Below are positions 1 through 10,937 of a DNA stretch of 64,000 nucleotides, piece by piece. The notes below the pieces were generated by a model. The model was not told the DNA's origin. It worked only from the letters and a program-made list of their open reading frames with translations, and ran no database searches. The position numbers were made by a program, and so were the translations under genes. Origin of the DNA: Polytrichum commune (taxonomy: Eukaryota; Streptophyta; Polytrichopsida; Polytrichales; Polytrichaceae); the NCBI GenBank assembly GCA_950295325.1, contig OX485808.1, positions 36,047,180 to 36,111,179 of the forward strand, given 5' to 3'. Within the stretch, counting starts at the first letter, position 1. Each line of letters starts with the position of its first letter.

Positions 1-1289
1 GGGCCATTTAGAGCAGAAGCAGGTAAAATTTTGAACCTCATCTGTCTTTGTATCACTGCAAGGGTTTCTAGGGCATTTGAGGGCTCATGTTTGTTAAGAA
101 TGGTGTTATTGTCTCTACTCAGATAGGGGAGAGGGCAATGGTACCAAAGGATGTAAAACAGTTGCTGTATCGGCTACTCAAGGACCAATATATTCAAGTT
201 GAGGTGTGTTATGCATCTATACGAATATCTTCATATCGCTCAAATAATTTGATGTCATTTGACTATGTGATATTTGTTTGGTACTTTCAGTAAAAACAAA
301 TTGGTTTCTATTCATTATTCAAGATGGATTGGTTGATTCTGTAATGTGGATATCCATCTGTCCATGCACCTTATGTCAACCTTCATATGTGAAGAATTAT
401 GTTTGATGGAGGAACCATTTGTATGTACAGGAAATTGCAAAAACCACAGAGCATGTGGCAAGCAAGTCCATACATCTTTGGAAAGTAAATTATAAGGCTG
501 TGCTACACAAGGTGTTAGATGATTTGTACCATTCTGCAGCAAATATCAGCCTACGGCTAGCTCATGAACTTGACAAGGAGCAAGAGGTGTGCTTAAATTT
601 GACCAAGTGCTTGCAGATATTAGAGTTATCCTTTAATTTAATGGGAGTTTTTGTCATGAGTTGGTCCCCTGTGATCTCTCATTGGTTGTTTTGAATAAAA
701 AATCAGTAATTTCTTTCTACTTGTGGTGCATGCTCAGAGGTAGTGTTTGAATTTGAATGAAGAGCAACCTATTGCGGTTCATCGAGGGTCAAGCTCATTA
801 TAGCACCTCTTGGATGCCAAAATGAGTTTGACCCTTTCATGAGCTGATATAGAATGTCCTTTGTGCAAACCTCCACACTACCTTCAAGCATGCACTGGAA
901 ATTTGCAGAACGTGGAAGGTAATGTATGCAAAACAATCAACTGCCAACCAAAAGTCATGTTGAGTTAGAGGAATACTCTCTACATTCAAAAAACTGGGCA
1001 CAATATTGTTGAGTTATACTTGAGATGCTAGTCATAGATGCAGTCTATGCATTACCTGCAACTTTTGTGTGTCAATGTAGTCCATTTCCAATTGCACTGG
1101 ATACTATACAAAATGTCTAATTCAATGATTTCTTGCTCTTTGTAGGTGATGGGACTCCTTCGCCAGCCTAATGTAACATTAACTAGCAGCCAGCAACAAC
1201 AAGTGAGACGAATCCGACAAATCACTAATTGCCTAGAGGGTTCCTTGCTAAAATTAGATGAAGCAATATTACTTTTTCATGATTTTTAG
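1..1289 (+). CDS. RPC3: RNA polymerase III subunit RPC3 (C82), C-terminal exons, 5' truncated by window
   Basis: Four exons can be joined in frame: 1-22, 123-203, 431-586 and 1146-1289 (TAG at 1287-1289). Each border has GT/AG and the frame is kept. The joined protein reads GHLEQKQ, then IGERAMVPKDVKQLLYRLL, EIAKTTEHVASKSIHLWKVN and a last exon ending in LDEAILLFHDF. This matches the C-terminal part of RPC3/C82 proteins (the EQKQ...AM...LY.LL winged-helix segment, the 'tpdHapSrt.yLw.vN' segment and a C-terminal coiled stretch ending in 'E.q.DE.i.ll'). In other eukaryotes RPC3 belongs to the RPC3/RPC6/RPC7 subcomplex that helps Pol III initiate in the nucleus. The protein's N-terminal winged-helix domains lie upstream of the window. 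Intron 3 (587-1145) contains a foldback repeat at 623-978. Identification is by recalled family similarity and I consider it solid. Confidence 0.85.
623..978. mobile_element. Foldback MITE, family 1, copy 1
   Basis: The element begins GAGTTATCC and ends in a degenerate reverse complement (GAATACTC). The two halves are mostly complementary to each other, so the whole unit would fold into one long hairpin. Its centre carries 'TTCATCGAGGGTCAAGCTCATT' type sequence, split here to keep it short, and the matching inverse. It sits inside intron 3 of RPC3. Related copies are at 7559-7877, 10361-10707 and 57418-57983. A TA lies before the left end, which would fit a TA target. Confidence 0.7.
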
Positions 1290-2385
1290 TTGAGAGCAGA
1301 AATGTAATAAGAATACATTCTGTATTGCATATGGTTCATGTGATGTTCTGCATTCTTTTGTCTCTAGATTGTTGAACAAGGTAACATTGTACCTGGTGGA
1401 CGTGCAAAGACGACACTGGTTTGCAAGTGGAGACACCCATTGCTGGTAGTATTTGATAACATTTTTATAACTACTGCATGTTTTTGAATAAAGATGAATG
1501 CCAGAGTTCGTATGCTCCTGGGATCTCTAGTCCAAGTGCATACGATGGTCCTTTAAGGGGCCCCATTTTGAGGTCCACATGTGCATAGAATGGCATTTAT
1601 GTGTGCTTACTCTGATGTTAGATGGTGTGTAGAAGCGTATTATACCACATTCACACAAGTGTGTCTTGTGTTAAAATTTTGCCTATAAGGCACAGATAAG
1701 TGGTTATAAAATGATTGGAGAATAGGACTACATATGGCTAACATGGAGCTGCTCCTTCAACTTGTCAAGTGAAAGTTGGCATATGCTCCGAGGTCATGCA
1801 ACTATTTCTAGAAAGGCTTAATTACTTATAATATGTGTGTGCTTAAAGTCCAATTAAATCCCAAACTAGCTAGACACCACATAAGGGGACACAGACATTC
1901 AGAGACCATTTTTTGATGATCAATTTTTGCTGGCCAAGTTTACTGTCCTCAATTGAAGCACACGGAGCATTAGGTGCGACCTAAAGGAGCAAGAAATGCT
2001 GATGTTCACTTGTAATTTGAATTAGGATTCATTTGCATGCAAGGAGAACTTACGAAGTGTGCAACATCATGATCATGTTCATAGCTGTTCCTATTACCAC
2101 CACTACAGTAGCTGACAATTAATAATTGAATCAGGACTTCCAGCAGGCATTGAGGGATTGCACACTTAATTATCAAATATGTGACAGTAAATAGTCTGGG
2201 ATCAATGTCACATTGTACTAAAACCTAAAATTAGTCACCACATATATATTCTATAAATGCTGGTTGTCATTCTGCACATAAGTACCTTGCATGAAATGGG
2301 TTGTTCTACTAGTGCACAGGAATTTGGAATATTGAATTTGCTGCTACTTGGGAGGGACAAGAATGTGGAAATTGCACATACTACA
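1290..2385. other. RPC3 3' flank, no gene seen
   Basis: This AT-rich stretch probably includes the RPC3 3'UTR near its start. I see no conserved reading frame, RNA gene or clear element in it on either strand. Confidence 0.5.
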
Positions 2386-3150
2386 AATTGCAAAACAAAA
2401 TCAATCTCCCAAACTTTTAAACTATAATGCATGATGCCTTCCAAACCCTGCTCGTTCCACATCTGGACTGCATTCATGTGTCTACAGCTCGAATTCTTTT
2501 GTCTACCTACCTTGCTGGCAACTAAGAGTATTTACCGGTTTCAAAAAAGTATGCTGCATTCTCTTCTAGAGCACTTACCAACCTTTAGACCTCCAATTCA
2601 CATGCACACAAATATAAATGTCACATCCAGACATGAAAAAGACACAAACTTCTTCTTATGTAGATACCACAACTTACAAAACAAAACCGATCTCCAGAAC
2701 TTTTGAGAGCACGGGCACCACAATGCAAGATGCCTTCCTTCATGAATCCTGACTCATTCCATGTGTGAACTCCATTCATGTGTTCTTCCGCTCAATTACT
2801 TTCCCTACCTACCTTGGTGAGAACTAAAAGTGTTGCTACTAAAATCTCAAACTCCCACCTGTTTCAATACCAACCTTTGAATCTCTAATTCATACGGACA
2901 CCAATAAAAATGTTACATCCAGACATGAAACCACACAAACCTTTTTATGTACATAGCACAAATTGCGAAACAATGCAAGATGCCTTTCCTTCAAAATACC
3001 CTGACACCCCATTCCACATGTAGCCTCCACCCATTCACGTGGTCTACATCTCAAATTCTTTGCCCTACATACCTTGCATCGAACTACTACTGTTCCTCCC
3101 AACTAATATCTCAAACTCTTACCTGTTTCAAAAAAATGTGCTACATTCTC
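2386..3150. repeat. Three diverged tandem units derived from the 3' end of the UROD gene
   Basis: Units start at about 2386, 2668 and 2959 (periods about 282 and 291 bases). Each holds 'caaaac..aat/atctc', 'gcAtGATGCCTTCC', 'TTCCACAT', 'TCATGTG', 'CCTACCTACCTTG', 'TTACATCCAGACATGAAA' type segments. The unit nearest UROD runs into its last codons. The first unit still contains a recognisable copy of those codons on the minus strand around 2537-2580, reading LEENAAYFFETGKY against [16 protein letters not shown] in the gene. The middle unit keeps only a short remnant of it. Confidence 0.75.
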
Positions 3151-4332
3151 CTCCGGGGTACCAACCAACACACCATGTCCAAGGTTAAGAATGTGTTTAT
3201 GCCTCCCTGCCTTGGCTACCGTATCGTGTATTCTCCTCTCAATAAACTCCCGTGTACCGAACAAAGCCGCGGGGTCCATGTTCCCCTGCACCGCTAAATG
3301 GCTCCCTATCCTCTCTCTGGCCTCCGCCATATCCACAGTCCAATCAACACTCACCACATCAACACCCGTGGACGCCATCCGCTCCAACAATCCACCACTT
3401 CCACTAGCATATAAAATCAAAGGCAAATCCGGATGAGTACTCTTCACCGCAGCCACAATCTGCTTCAGATAAGGTAAACTAAAAACCTCGAAATCAACCG
3501 GACTCAAATGCGTGGCCCAGGAGTCGAAAATCTGGACGGCTTGCGCACCACAATCCGCTTGATACCTAACGTAAATGATCACAGACTCCGCGAGCTTCTG
3601 AAGCAACGAGTGAAGAATCTCCGGTGACTCGAACGCCATTCTCTTAATAATCGTGAAATGCTTAGACGAGCCTCCCTCAACAATGTACGACGCAAGCGTG
3701 AACGGGGCTCCTACAAAACCTAAGACCGCGGACGCGTTCCCAACCTCGGAGCGGAGAGCGGTCAGAGCTTGCCCTACGTAAGGAACAGCCTCCTCGGGTA
3801 CGAGTTCGCGAACTTGTGCGACATCGGATTTCGTTCGCACGGGGTTATGTATCACGGGCCCCTTGCTCTTGAGAATGTCGAATGGAATGTTCATCCCCGT
3901 GAGAGGTGTGAGGATGTCGGAGAAGAGAATTACTCCGTCGGGCTTGAACGCTCGCCATGGTTGGAGTGAAACTTCTACTGCCAGCTCAACATTCTCGCTC
4001 CGTTCCCTGAACGTTGGATGTTTCTCGCAAAGCTCCTGGTACACCTTCATGTAGCGGCCTGCTTGGCGCATCATCCATACCGGGGGCCGCTCGATTTCCT
4101 CTCCTCGGATGGCTCGCAGCAGTAGAGGCGAGTCGGGGCTCTCTGTTGCGCTTGCGGTGGTTTGGTTGCGGGTGTCTGTCTCCACTGCTTGTTGTGCGCT
4201 TGCGGCAATTCGGTGGTGGAAGGGGAGGTTGGTGCGTGGCGTGTTGCGGGACGTGAAGCGCGAGAGGCGCGAGCACGGGGAGGTCGAAGGGAGGAGCGTG
4301 GACGGGGTGGTTGCTGCGGCCATGGTGGCCAT
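3103..4332 (-). CDS. HEME: Uroporphyrinogen decarboxylase, plastid-targeted, intronless
   Basis: A single open frame of 409 residues. It encodes uroporphyrinogen decarboxylase, which removes four acetate carboxyl groups from uroporphyrinogen III to give coproporphyrinogen III in heme and chlorophyll synthesis, in the plastid in plants. Residues 1 to about 65 are rich in Ser, Thr, Arg and Ala with few acidic residues, typical of a chloroplast transit peptide. The first family signature [11 protein letters not shown] is at 84-94, FSDIL with the catalytic Asp at about 139, the second signature [17 protein letters not shown] at 205-221, and NLGHGV with a conserved His at 386. The C terminus [11 protein letters not shown] matches the family end, so the gene looks full length. 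I chose the ATG at 4332 (A at -3, G at +4). A second ATG three codons on lies in GCCACCATGG and may also be used. The frame is open to 4434 but the extra residues are not family-like. Lack of introns contrasts with every other complete gene here. Confidence 0.95.
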   Translation of the reverse strand: MATMAAATTPSTLLPSTSPCSRLSRFTSRNTPRTNLPFHHRIAASAQQAVETDTRNQTTASATESPDSPLLLRAIRGEEIERPPVWMMRQAGRYMKVYQELCEKHPTFRERSENVELAVEVSLQPWRAFKPDGVILFSDILTPLTGMNIPFDILKSKGPVIHNPVRTKSDVAQVRELVPEEAVPYVGQALTALRSEVGNASAVLGFVGAPFTLASYIVEGGSSKHFTIIKRMAFESPEILHSLLQKLAESVIIYVRYQADCGAQAVQIFDSWATHLSPVDFEVFSLPYLKQIVAAVKSTHPDLPLILYASGSGGLLERMASTGVDVVSVDWTVDMAEARERIGSHLAVQGNMDPAALFGTREFIERRIHDTVAKAGRHKHILNLGHGVLVGTPEENVAHFFETGKSLRY

Positions 4333-4409
4333 CGTCTCTGTTTCGCTGCGAAAACACCAACGAACGAAACCAACAGACAAGGGACTTGGAAATAGGCAGA
4401 CCCAACGCA

Positions 4410-5055
4410 AAGGAGAATCGGATTCGCTATCCAAAACGCCTCATCCACAACTCAAGCCCAATCGAGGTGCCAAGCCATGCACTTCTCAAGACCTCAATGT
4501 GTATATACATATATATCCATGTCTCAAGGTACACCACCCACACGAGAAAGAAAGATTGACTTGCTATTCAAAATTTCTCATCTCTAGGGAATTAGTGGGT
4601 TTGACACCATCCCGATGTTTTTTACTCTCATGAGTCTTTTGATTTCCCTGAATTTAAATTCAATTTCATTTCTTTCCATAAGCCCAATCGAGGTGCCGAA
4701 CCAAGTCCTGTTGAAGATTGAGACCTCCTCTTGAGTTTGGTTTGGGAAGGGGGGGGGGGTGCATTTCTCATGTAATCAAATTGGGGTAAAATGATTTATA
4801 ATCGAATGCGGTTTATCAATGTGGTTCAAACAAGAAAGAAAGCATGACTTGCTATCCAAAACTCCTCATCCGCAACTCAAGCCCAATCAAAGTGCCAAGT
4901 TGTGCACTTTTGAAGACCTCAATGCCCATGTGTCAAGATAAATCATACGAGCAAGAAAGAAAGAAAGAAAGATTGACTTGTCAATGAAAACTTCTCGTCC
5001 ATTGTATAAGCCCAATTGAGGTGCCAAACCAAGCACTTTTGGAGACCTCAACCTC
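4410..5055. repeat. Diverged tandem units upstream of UROD
   Basis: A compound motif recurs near 4410-4500, 4548-4725, 4832-4925 and 4955-5050. It consists of 'GAAAGAAAG.TTGACTTGCTA', then 'AA..CTCATCC', then 'AAGCCCAATCGAGGTGCC' and 'GACCTCAA'. The first unit overlaps the likely UROD 5' leader. The gene therefore has diverged copies of both its upstream and its downstream flank. A run of ten or so G is at 4750-4760. Confidence 0.65.
4499..4520 (-). promoter_or_regulatory. Possible TATA box of UROD
   Basis: On the minus strand this reads ATATATATGTATATACAC, about 170-185 bases upstream of the UROD start codon. Position and composition fit a plant TATA box with a leader of roughly 130-150 bases. 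AT-rich DNA produces such matches by chance, so this is only a candidate. Confidence 0.3.
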
Positions 5056-7558
5056 CTTTGAAATTCGAGTCTACTTGGGGGTTGTAGATCCCATTTCTCA
5101 TGAAATAAGATTGAAATATATTGAGCATATAAGATTGATTCATATGCCTACTCTAGAGGTGGTCAAAGTTCATTGATTGGACGATGAGTGTCTCTCACAA
5201 TGAGCTTCAACACTAATTTTGAGAGATGTTTTGTTTGGGGTGTTGCCCACACTACCAAAGAAAGTTGATCTTGCTACGGGCAACAACCATAGCCTTGAAA
5301 TATGATTGTGGAGTTGTGCAGATGTGTTCCAAGTGTCTAACAAACACATTGCAGATGATTATTCATGTTGAATGGTATTCAAGCATCTAGATACGCTACG
5401 GACATCACAGAGGATAACTTAGCTATTATAACTACATCAAGAACCAACTCATGCTCATGGCGTAACAAAGGTAGACGGGTCTTATATGGTTACTTTTTCA
5501 AACTTGCCCACTTCTCCTACAATATGAAACATGTGATTAGTATGAAATGTTTAGCAAATCCAAGTTGAAGGCTATGTCCACTTTCCCCATAATTTTCAAA
5601 GCTCATATGAAAAAGTTATTCAATATCAAGGTAAATAGTCATGTGCCCATTAAATGGTCATTCATGCCCCTTAATTGTGTCAACTACTGAGCTTAGAATG
5701 GTTATCGTATTTTGAGCATGCAGTCCAATCTCAAATGACTTTTTAGTATCCACACCGAAGCCACATACTCCTCAAATGTAAGTGTCTGATTGGGATAAGT
5801 AACCAAATGAGGCATGAATACCTCAATTAATTCTACCTACCTCACACACATCAAGGTTCCTTTTCTCCAACCAATTACTCAAACTACATTGATTATGGGA
5901 TATATACCTACTCACACTGATAGTGATAAGAGTTCATCCTACAAACAATCCTTTGATGACTCACTGCACTTATCAAACCGATATCACGTCACATATGTAG
6001 TCATCCTTACTAAAAAATGCCCCCTCTAGATTCTTGCCTAAAATGAACATGGTTTCAACATGAAAACCTAGGGTCAATTTTGGACACATTTCTAATCAAC
6101 ACTCACATAGTCATACTTCATTCATATGATGTCAATAAATTACGTGCTCCACTGTGTTGAAATCCCCTTTTAATTATCGTCAAGATTCAAGTTCCAACAA
6201 TGAGTGAGGTGATCTAATGTGCTCCAATGCTTACAATGTACATTATAGGTGTAGTTAGCAGTAGCCACATCTAATTGAAACCCTCACTCAAAAGAGTTCC
6301 TTATAGATTCTTGACGAACATGAAAATGAATTGAACATGCAAACCTAGGGTTAGTGTTGGACACAACCTGTAATCAACACTTAAAAAAGTTTCATATTCT
6401 CTTCATCCACATGCTACATGTTAAGGTGTGGTGAATTTTACATGCTAAGAAGTGTCAATATCCTTCTTTCAATTACAAACAAGACCTAACAAAAAACGAT
6501 GTGCCCTATTTATAATTATATCCTTAGCGGGAAAATTTTGGACAAATTATGACTAGAACCTCAGCAATTCACATACAACAACGGCCACACAAATGATCAA
6601 TCACATCTTAGCCCATATTCGGCTATGTTACACTGGCAGATGCCAACAATGAGTCATGTCGCTGAGAACTTCCCCCATTGTCAAAATCCTGAACATTTTG
6701 TTGTGAATTTGCGAGGTTGCGTTGTGGAGTGATATCCTTGGGTCAACTGGTGGACCTACTGCAACACAAACCTACATAAATTAAAAAACATTAAGATTAT
6801 GAAATTGACATGCAATATTTTGAAGCTATTGTGATTCCAACATCATAGAGAACCTTTCCCCTTGAAGCCTTGAGGGGTGAAGCATTTTCTAAGATGTGTA
6901 GTAAAATAAGGGTCTAGGAGTTTAGGGTGAACTATTAAAAATGAGAACCTATGTTGCGAAGTCAAAGGATCACATCCGTATACTTAACTATACAAAAATA
7001 AATTATACTTGCATAATGAATTTAGGAGCACAAAACATCAAGAATCCATCCTAATCACAAATCTCATTTTTTCGAAGAGAAAATGATAAGAGTGGGTCAC
7101 GTAACAGATACTAGAGATTGGTGGGAAGTTATAAGTATACTATGATCTTGAAGTGATTATGTTGTCAAAATAACTCTTAGTGAGTGAGCACTTCATGGGT
7201 ATAGAGGAGAACCATACATGAAACTTTAGGATTGCACTTCAAATGGCTACAATTTCAATGGCTACATTTGAGGGAAAAGTGATGCTGAAAATCCTCTCTT
7301 TTTTCTGCAAGATCCAATTAATTGAAATAGCAGAGTCCCATTTTAGGACGCTTAGGCCATTAAGGGCTGAAACAGGAATACTTTTCTTTCCTTCTTTTGG
7401 GTTAGAAGGTTACATTTTCTTGAAACCTTGAAATGCACTGTGATTTCATGGAAATAAGGTTAATTCGCTCCTTCATTCCTTCAGCAATGCTACTGCCTAA
7501 TCAGAAATCAAAGTTAGTTTTATAGGGACTGAATGATCAATTTTTCACAACAAGAATG
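5056..7558. other. Intergenic, no gene seen
   Basis: I find no supported gene. The region contains a diverged tandem duplication at 6018-6480 (listed separately). The missing 3' end of the PPTase gene could lie in its right part, but I could not identify it with confidence. Confidence 0.4.
6018..6480. repeat. Tandem duplication, about 280-base period
   Basis: Sequence around 6018-6130 ('TAGATTCTTGCC..AACATG', 'CAACATGAAAACCTAGGGT', 'TTTTGGACACA', 'TAATCAACACT') returns at 6297-6415 with substitutions. No coding potential is seen in either copy. Confidence 0.55.
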
Positions 7559-7877
7559 GAGTTATCCTCTAACTCACATGACTTTTGGTTGGGAGTTGGT
7601 TGTTTTGCATACAACACCTTTCATGTTGGGTAGATATTTAGTGCATGCTTGGAGGTCGTGTGGACATTTGAAGGAAAAACATTCTACATTGGTTTGTCGA
7701 ACTCATTTTGGCATGGCAAGAGGTACTAAAATGCCCTCAAGGAATCCTCATGAAACAGGTTGCTCTTCCATTCAAATTCAAACACTACCTCCAAGTATGC
7801 ACCAATGAAACAACCAACTGAAAGATCATAGAGGAACAACTCCCAACAAAAAGTCTTGTTGACTTTAAGGATAACTC
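7559..7877. mobile_element. Foldback MITE, family 1, copy 2
   Basis: It begins GAGTTATCCTCTAACTC and ends GGATAACTC, with complementary internal halves (for example GGGAGTTGGTTGTTTTGCAT against AACAACCAACTG and ACAACTCCCAAC). It lies just downstream of the last recognised PPTase exon and may interrupt that gene's 3' part. Confidence 0.75.
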
Positions 7878-7939
7878 TAATGTGAGGTTTAGTTGTGAGG
7901 TTTGGTTTTGTGGTATTATTGTAGGCCAGAGAAACGAAC

Positions 7940-10931
7940 CCAGTGATTGCCACCTAACTTGTGCAGCCAAAATTGCCATCCAGCTGCATACACCCCATCA
8001 ATGTGAACATGAGCTGAGTCTCCCCAAAGTCCATTTTGATAGTGAAATTCTGCTTGTTGCATTTTAAAATCCATCCCAACCCCCACCGCCTTTCCATATG
8101 CTTCCTTCATGCTCCAATGCCTGTATGCCAAGAAACTGTGAGATTCTGGAGGCTTATAGGTTGCAGGGCTATGTACTCCACTGCTTATTCTAATAATCTT
8201 CTCCTTGTAATCCTCACCCGTTTTGCATTTAAAGACAATTCATGCATGGGAAAAACTGTAAGAAGATGCACACTCGTGTCATTCAAAGACTATATTTGGT
8301 GTTGATTTGGTATAGAGAATGTTGCATGGTATCACTAAACAACATTAATGATGGTATCAAAGAACCTACTCGTGAGTGTCAAAATTGTAATACTAGTCAA
8401 GTATTGATACGTGGTGGGTATGGCAAGATGAGAGAATCTTTATTTGCCCAAGTTATTGTTTAGGTTGATACCATTCTAAACCATATTGATACTAGGGCGA
8501 GTTTGGTTAGGTATCAAGGTTCTTGCATGTTATATATACCCAAATGGTATTGAGAAAAAATTCAAATTCAAATCCTCATACCCTACTGGTGTCAAAAAAT
8601 ATGAAATACTCATTACAGATACCTGAATGGTATTAAAAAAAAGACAATACCAGTCCAGCACTGGTTATATATCATGTGAGTTCTCCTTATAGTTCACTTT
8701 CGTTTCATTAAATGCAAGAAGCTGCAGACTCATCAATTGCACGGCTCTGTACTCCTCTGCTTATTATAATATTTTCTCCTTGCAAGTCTCACCTTTTTTG
8801 CATGAAAATACCTTGCATGGGAAACTGTGAGAAGATGCACACAAATTCATTCTAGGGTTACACACGTAAGTTGCTCTAGGTGGCAAAGAGGGCACAGATT
8901 TAGATACCTATGAAATTGGTCATAGAGAGCGCCTGCTTCAGGGCCGGCACTCCGAATGGTGTTCCATTCAAACAGGGTGAAGTAGGATGTGAAGTTTTTG
9001 AAGTATTCCTCAGGAGGCTCATCAAAGGATGTGGAGGAGCCAGTAATGTCCACGCCCACTGGTGAGACGGGATCAGTAACCAACACAACGTACTGACCAT
9101 GGTGGCTCACATTGAAGCTTAAATTTGAGAATTTGCCACTTCCAACTTTATTCACCTGCCATCATCATCAATTAAATTCGACTTCAATTTTTGCAAGTCT
9201 TTGAAGAACGAGGAATGCACAAGGTGAGTGTTGTTTTCTGTGAAGGCAATTAAATATATCCTTGCAGTAAGTATCAGTGTGCAAACATCAACACTTACAG
9301 CTAAAAGGTAACCGATAAACCATGAAACAGAAACTAGGATATAAAGCTAATCCAAAGCTTGTGAAGCTTATATTATATGTGTTCTCAGACCTCAATTTTG
9401 TGGACACAAGGAGCCCAAGAGAGATAAGAAAATATACCCTGAAGTAGGGAAATTGAACAAAACCCTCAAGTTTGGTTTATTCAAGAAAACACCCTTATTT
9501 TCTTAATCTAAGAGGGCTTCGACAAGCTCCCCCCTCTTAGAGAGACGACCTCTAGTTCTGCTAACAGCACGATGTTTACTAAGGTAAGTGGGTCAAATTT
9601 GGTTACTTATCTTAATCAGATACCTATAATTGAGTGGTGGGTTGTTAGGTTCAGATCCAAGAACGGACACCAGAAAGACATGTGCTTAGAACGAGACTGG
9701 ACTACGTGCTCAACATTTGTTAACCATTCCAAGCTCAATAGTCAACATATTTGGGGAGGACATATGTGCCTTCTTATGGCTCACTGTCAGAGGACTTTGA
9801 TAATTCGTAACTATTTGAGATCAGCCCTAAAACTTTATGGGATTGATGCTGGCTTCTTCAGACACATTTGCGGATGCACAAAAAATTCAATTTGAGTTGT
9901 ATAAGGTAGTAAACAGCTAAAAGTAACCAAATAAAGCCCATCTACCATTAAGCCTTTAGGAAGAAGAAGACACAACAAAGCGATTGATAAGAAGGTGATG
10001 AAGGACTGCGAATTAGGAAGAGGGTTTCAATGCTTATCAACTTAAAGATTGAAAAACGGAGAAACAGAAAAATAAATTTTAGGATAGGGTTTAGGGTTTA
10101 ACGTTAGACCAAGTATGGCTTGCCTTGTGGGGTGTGTGAGATGCAAATCTCTTCATATTTGATGCCGAGGAGGTGCATGAGCTTGTACTGCAGTAATTTG
10201 CTTACAATTGCTCTTTTTCGATCCTCCATGCTCCGGTACCTACTTAACCCTCCCCCACCCCATCATCAGAAACTTCCTCCAAAGTGATGTGCTGACTTTC
10301 ATCATATGAAATAAGGCATGGGCATTGAAGCCAGTTCTGAGTGACTGTTTTAAAAAATTAGAGTTATCCTTTAACTCAATGGGAATTTTTGTAGGGATTT
10401 GGTCCTCTATGATTTTCCATTGGTTGTTTTGCATGCGATACCAATAATATCTTCCCACTTGTGATGGTGCATGCTCGGAGATAGTGTTTAAATCTGAATG
10501 AAGAGTAACCTATTTTGATTCATTGAGGGCCAACCTCATTTTAGCACCTCTTCACTGCATACCAAATTGAGTTTGACCCTCAACGAAGCGATATAGAATG
10601 TTCTTCATTCAAACCTCCACACTACTTCCAAGCATGCACTGAAAATTCACCGAACATGCAAGGACTTGAATGCAAAACAACCAACTCCCAACCAAAGAGG
10701 ATAACTCTATTGTGGAAGAATTGTTGCAAAAAAGTCATCAAGAAAATTGAGTCAGTGCTTCATAATTTGCAAGGTCTGTGAAGGAACGAACCGTTGCACA
10801 GAGGGCCACTCTGGGGGCGGCAAAAGTGCAAGGCAAGAGTGAAATTCTTGATCTGTGGGCCTCCAAAGTGATGTGTTGACGGCCCATCGCACCATTGCGT
10901 CATCCTCCTCCTTCTCCACCATCTCCATCAT
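7940..10931 (-). CDS. 4'-phosphopantetheinyl transferase (Sfp/AASDHPPT type), four exons, 3' end not found
   Basis: Exons on the minus strand are 10792-10931 (first ATG at 10931), 10110-10239, 8908-9155 and 7940-8120. All are joined in frame, giving 231 residues so far. The enzyme transfers 4'-phosphopantetheine from coenzyme A to a serine of acyl carrier proteins. Family blocks appear in the expected order: VRWAVNTSLWRP and ALLPPPEWPSVQRYRSMEDRKRAIVSKLLQ (split over exons 1-2), TPQGKPYL, FNVSHHGQYVVL, VGVDI (Mg-binding Asp), then HWSMKEAYGKAVGVGM (the W..KEA..K motif). Exons 1 and 4 end at a weak donor, GTTCGT. The usual C-terminal exon ('SVARG...' to '..TVEELIP') was not found. A foldback MITE lies immediately downstream at 7559-7877. 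So the gene may use a distant last exon or may be truncated. Introns are full of repeats, including a copy of the gene's own upstream flank in intron 2. Confidence 0.8.
8128..8842. repeat. Direct repeat pair in PPTase intron 3
   Basis: About 140 bases at 8128-8272 ('GCAGGGCTATGTACTCC', 'CTGCTTATT.TAATA', 'TGCATGGGAAAAACTGT', 'AGAAGATGCACAC') recur at 8716-8842. The space between them is filled by the family 3 element at 8293-8667. The first copy abuts the acceptor of exon 4. Confidence 0.65.
8293..8667. mobile_element. Short interspersed element, family 3, copy 1
   Basis: It contains 'CATTAATGATGGTATCAAAGA', 'CATTCTAAACCATATTGATA', 'ATAGACCCAAATGGTAT'-like segments shared with 58847-59222 and, less well, 31470-31735. 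The outer ends are roughly inverted (GTTGATTTGGTATA on the left, and the complement of GTGCTGGACTGGTATTG on the right). This suggests a non-autonomous DNA element, here inside a PPTase intron. Confidence 0.55.
9172..9492. repeat. Copy of the PPTase upstream flank, inside its intron 2
   Basis: This stretch matches 10938-11277, the DNA directly upstream of PPTase exon 1. Shared blocks include 'TTTTTGCAAGTCTT.AACGAACGAGGAA', 'AGGTGAGTGT', 'CTTGCAGTAAGTATCA', 'AAACATCAACACTTACA' and 'CCTGAAGTAGG'. The copy ends only about 17 bases upstream of the acceptor of exon 3, just as the original ends just upstream of the exon 1 start codon. Confidence 0.75.
9581..9947. mobile_element. TIR element, family 2, copy E
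   Basis: A diverged member of the family with ends resembling AAGGTATGTGGGTG..TTATTTGGTT. The left end AAGGTAAGTGGGTCAAATTTGGTTAC mirrors the right end GTAACCAAATAAAGCCCATCTACC. The internal 'GACTGGACTACGTGCTCAA' and 'GGGGAGGAC' blocks are shared with 21202-21577. It lies in PPTase intron 2. Confidence 0.6.
10361..10707. mobile_element. Foldback MITE, family 1, copy 3
   Basis: The cleanest copy: GAGTTATCCTTTAACTC at the left, GGATAACTC at the right. The central arms are 'TTCATTGAGGGCCAACCTCA' and its rough complement 'TGAGTTTGACCCTCAACGAA'. The element is flanked by TA on both sides, as expected for a TA target duplication. It lies in PPTase intron 1. Confidence 0.8.
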
Positions 10932-10937
10932 TATTTC

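Noticed and set aside
4109-4633. Open frame of 174 codons on the plus strand opposite the UROD transit-peptide region
   Set aside because: Antisense shadow of the GC-rich UROD 5' coding end.
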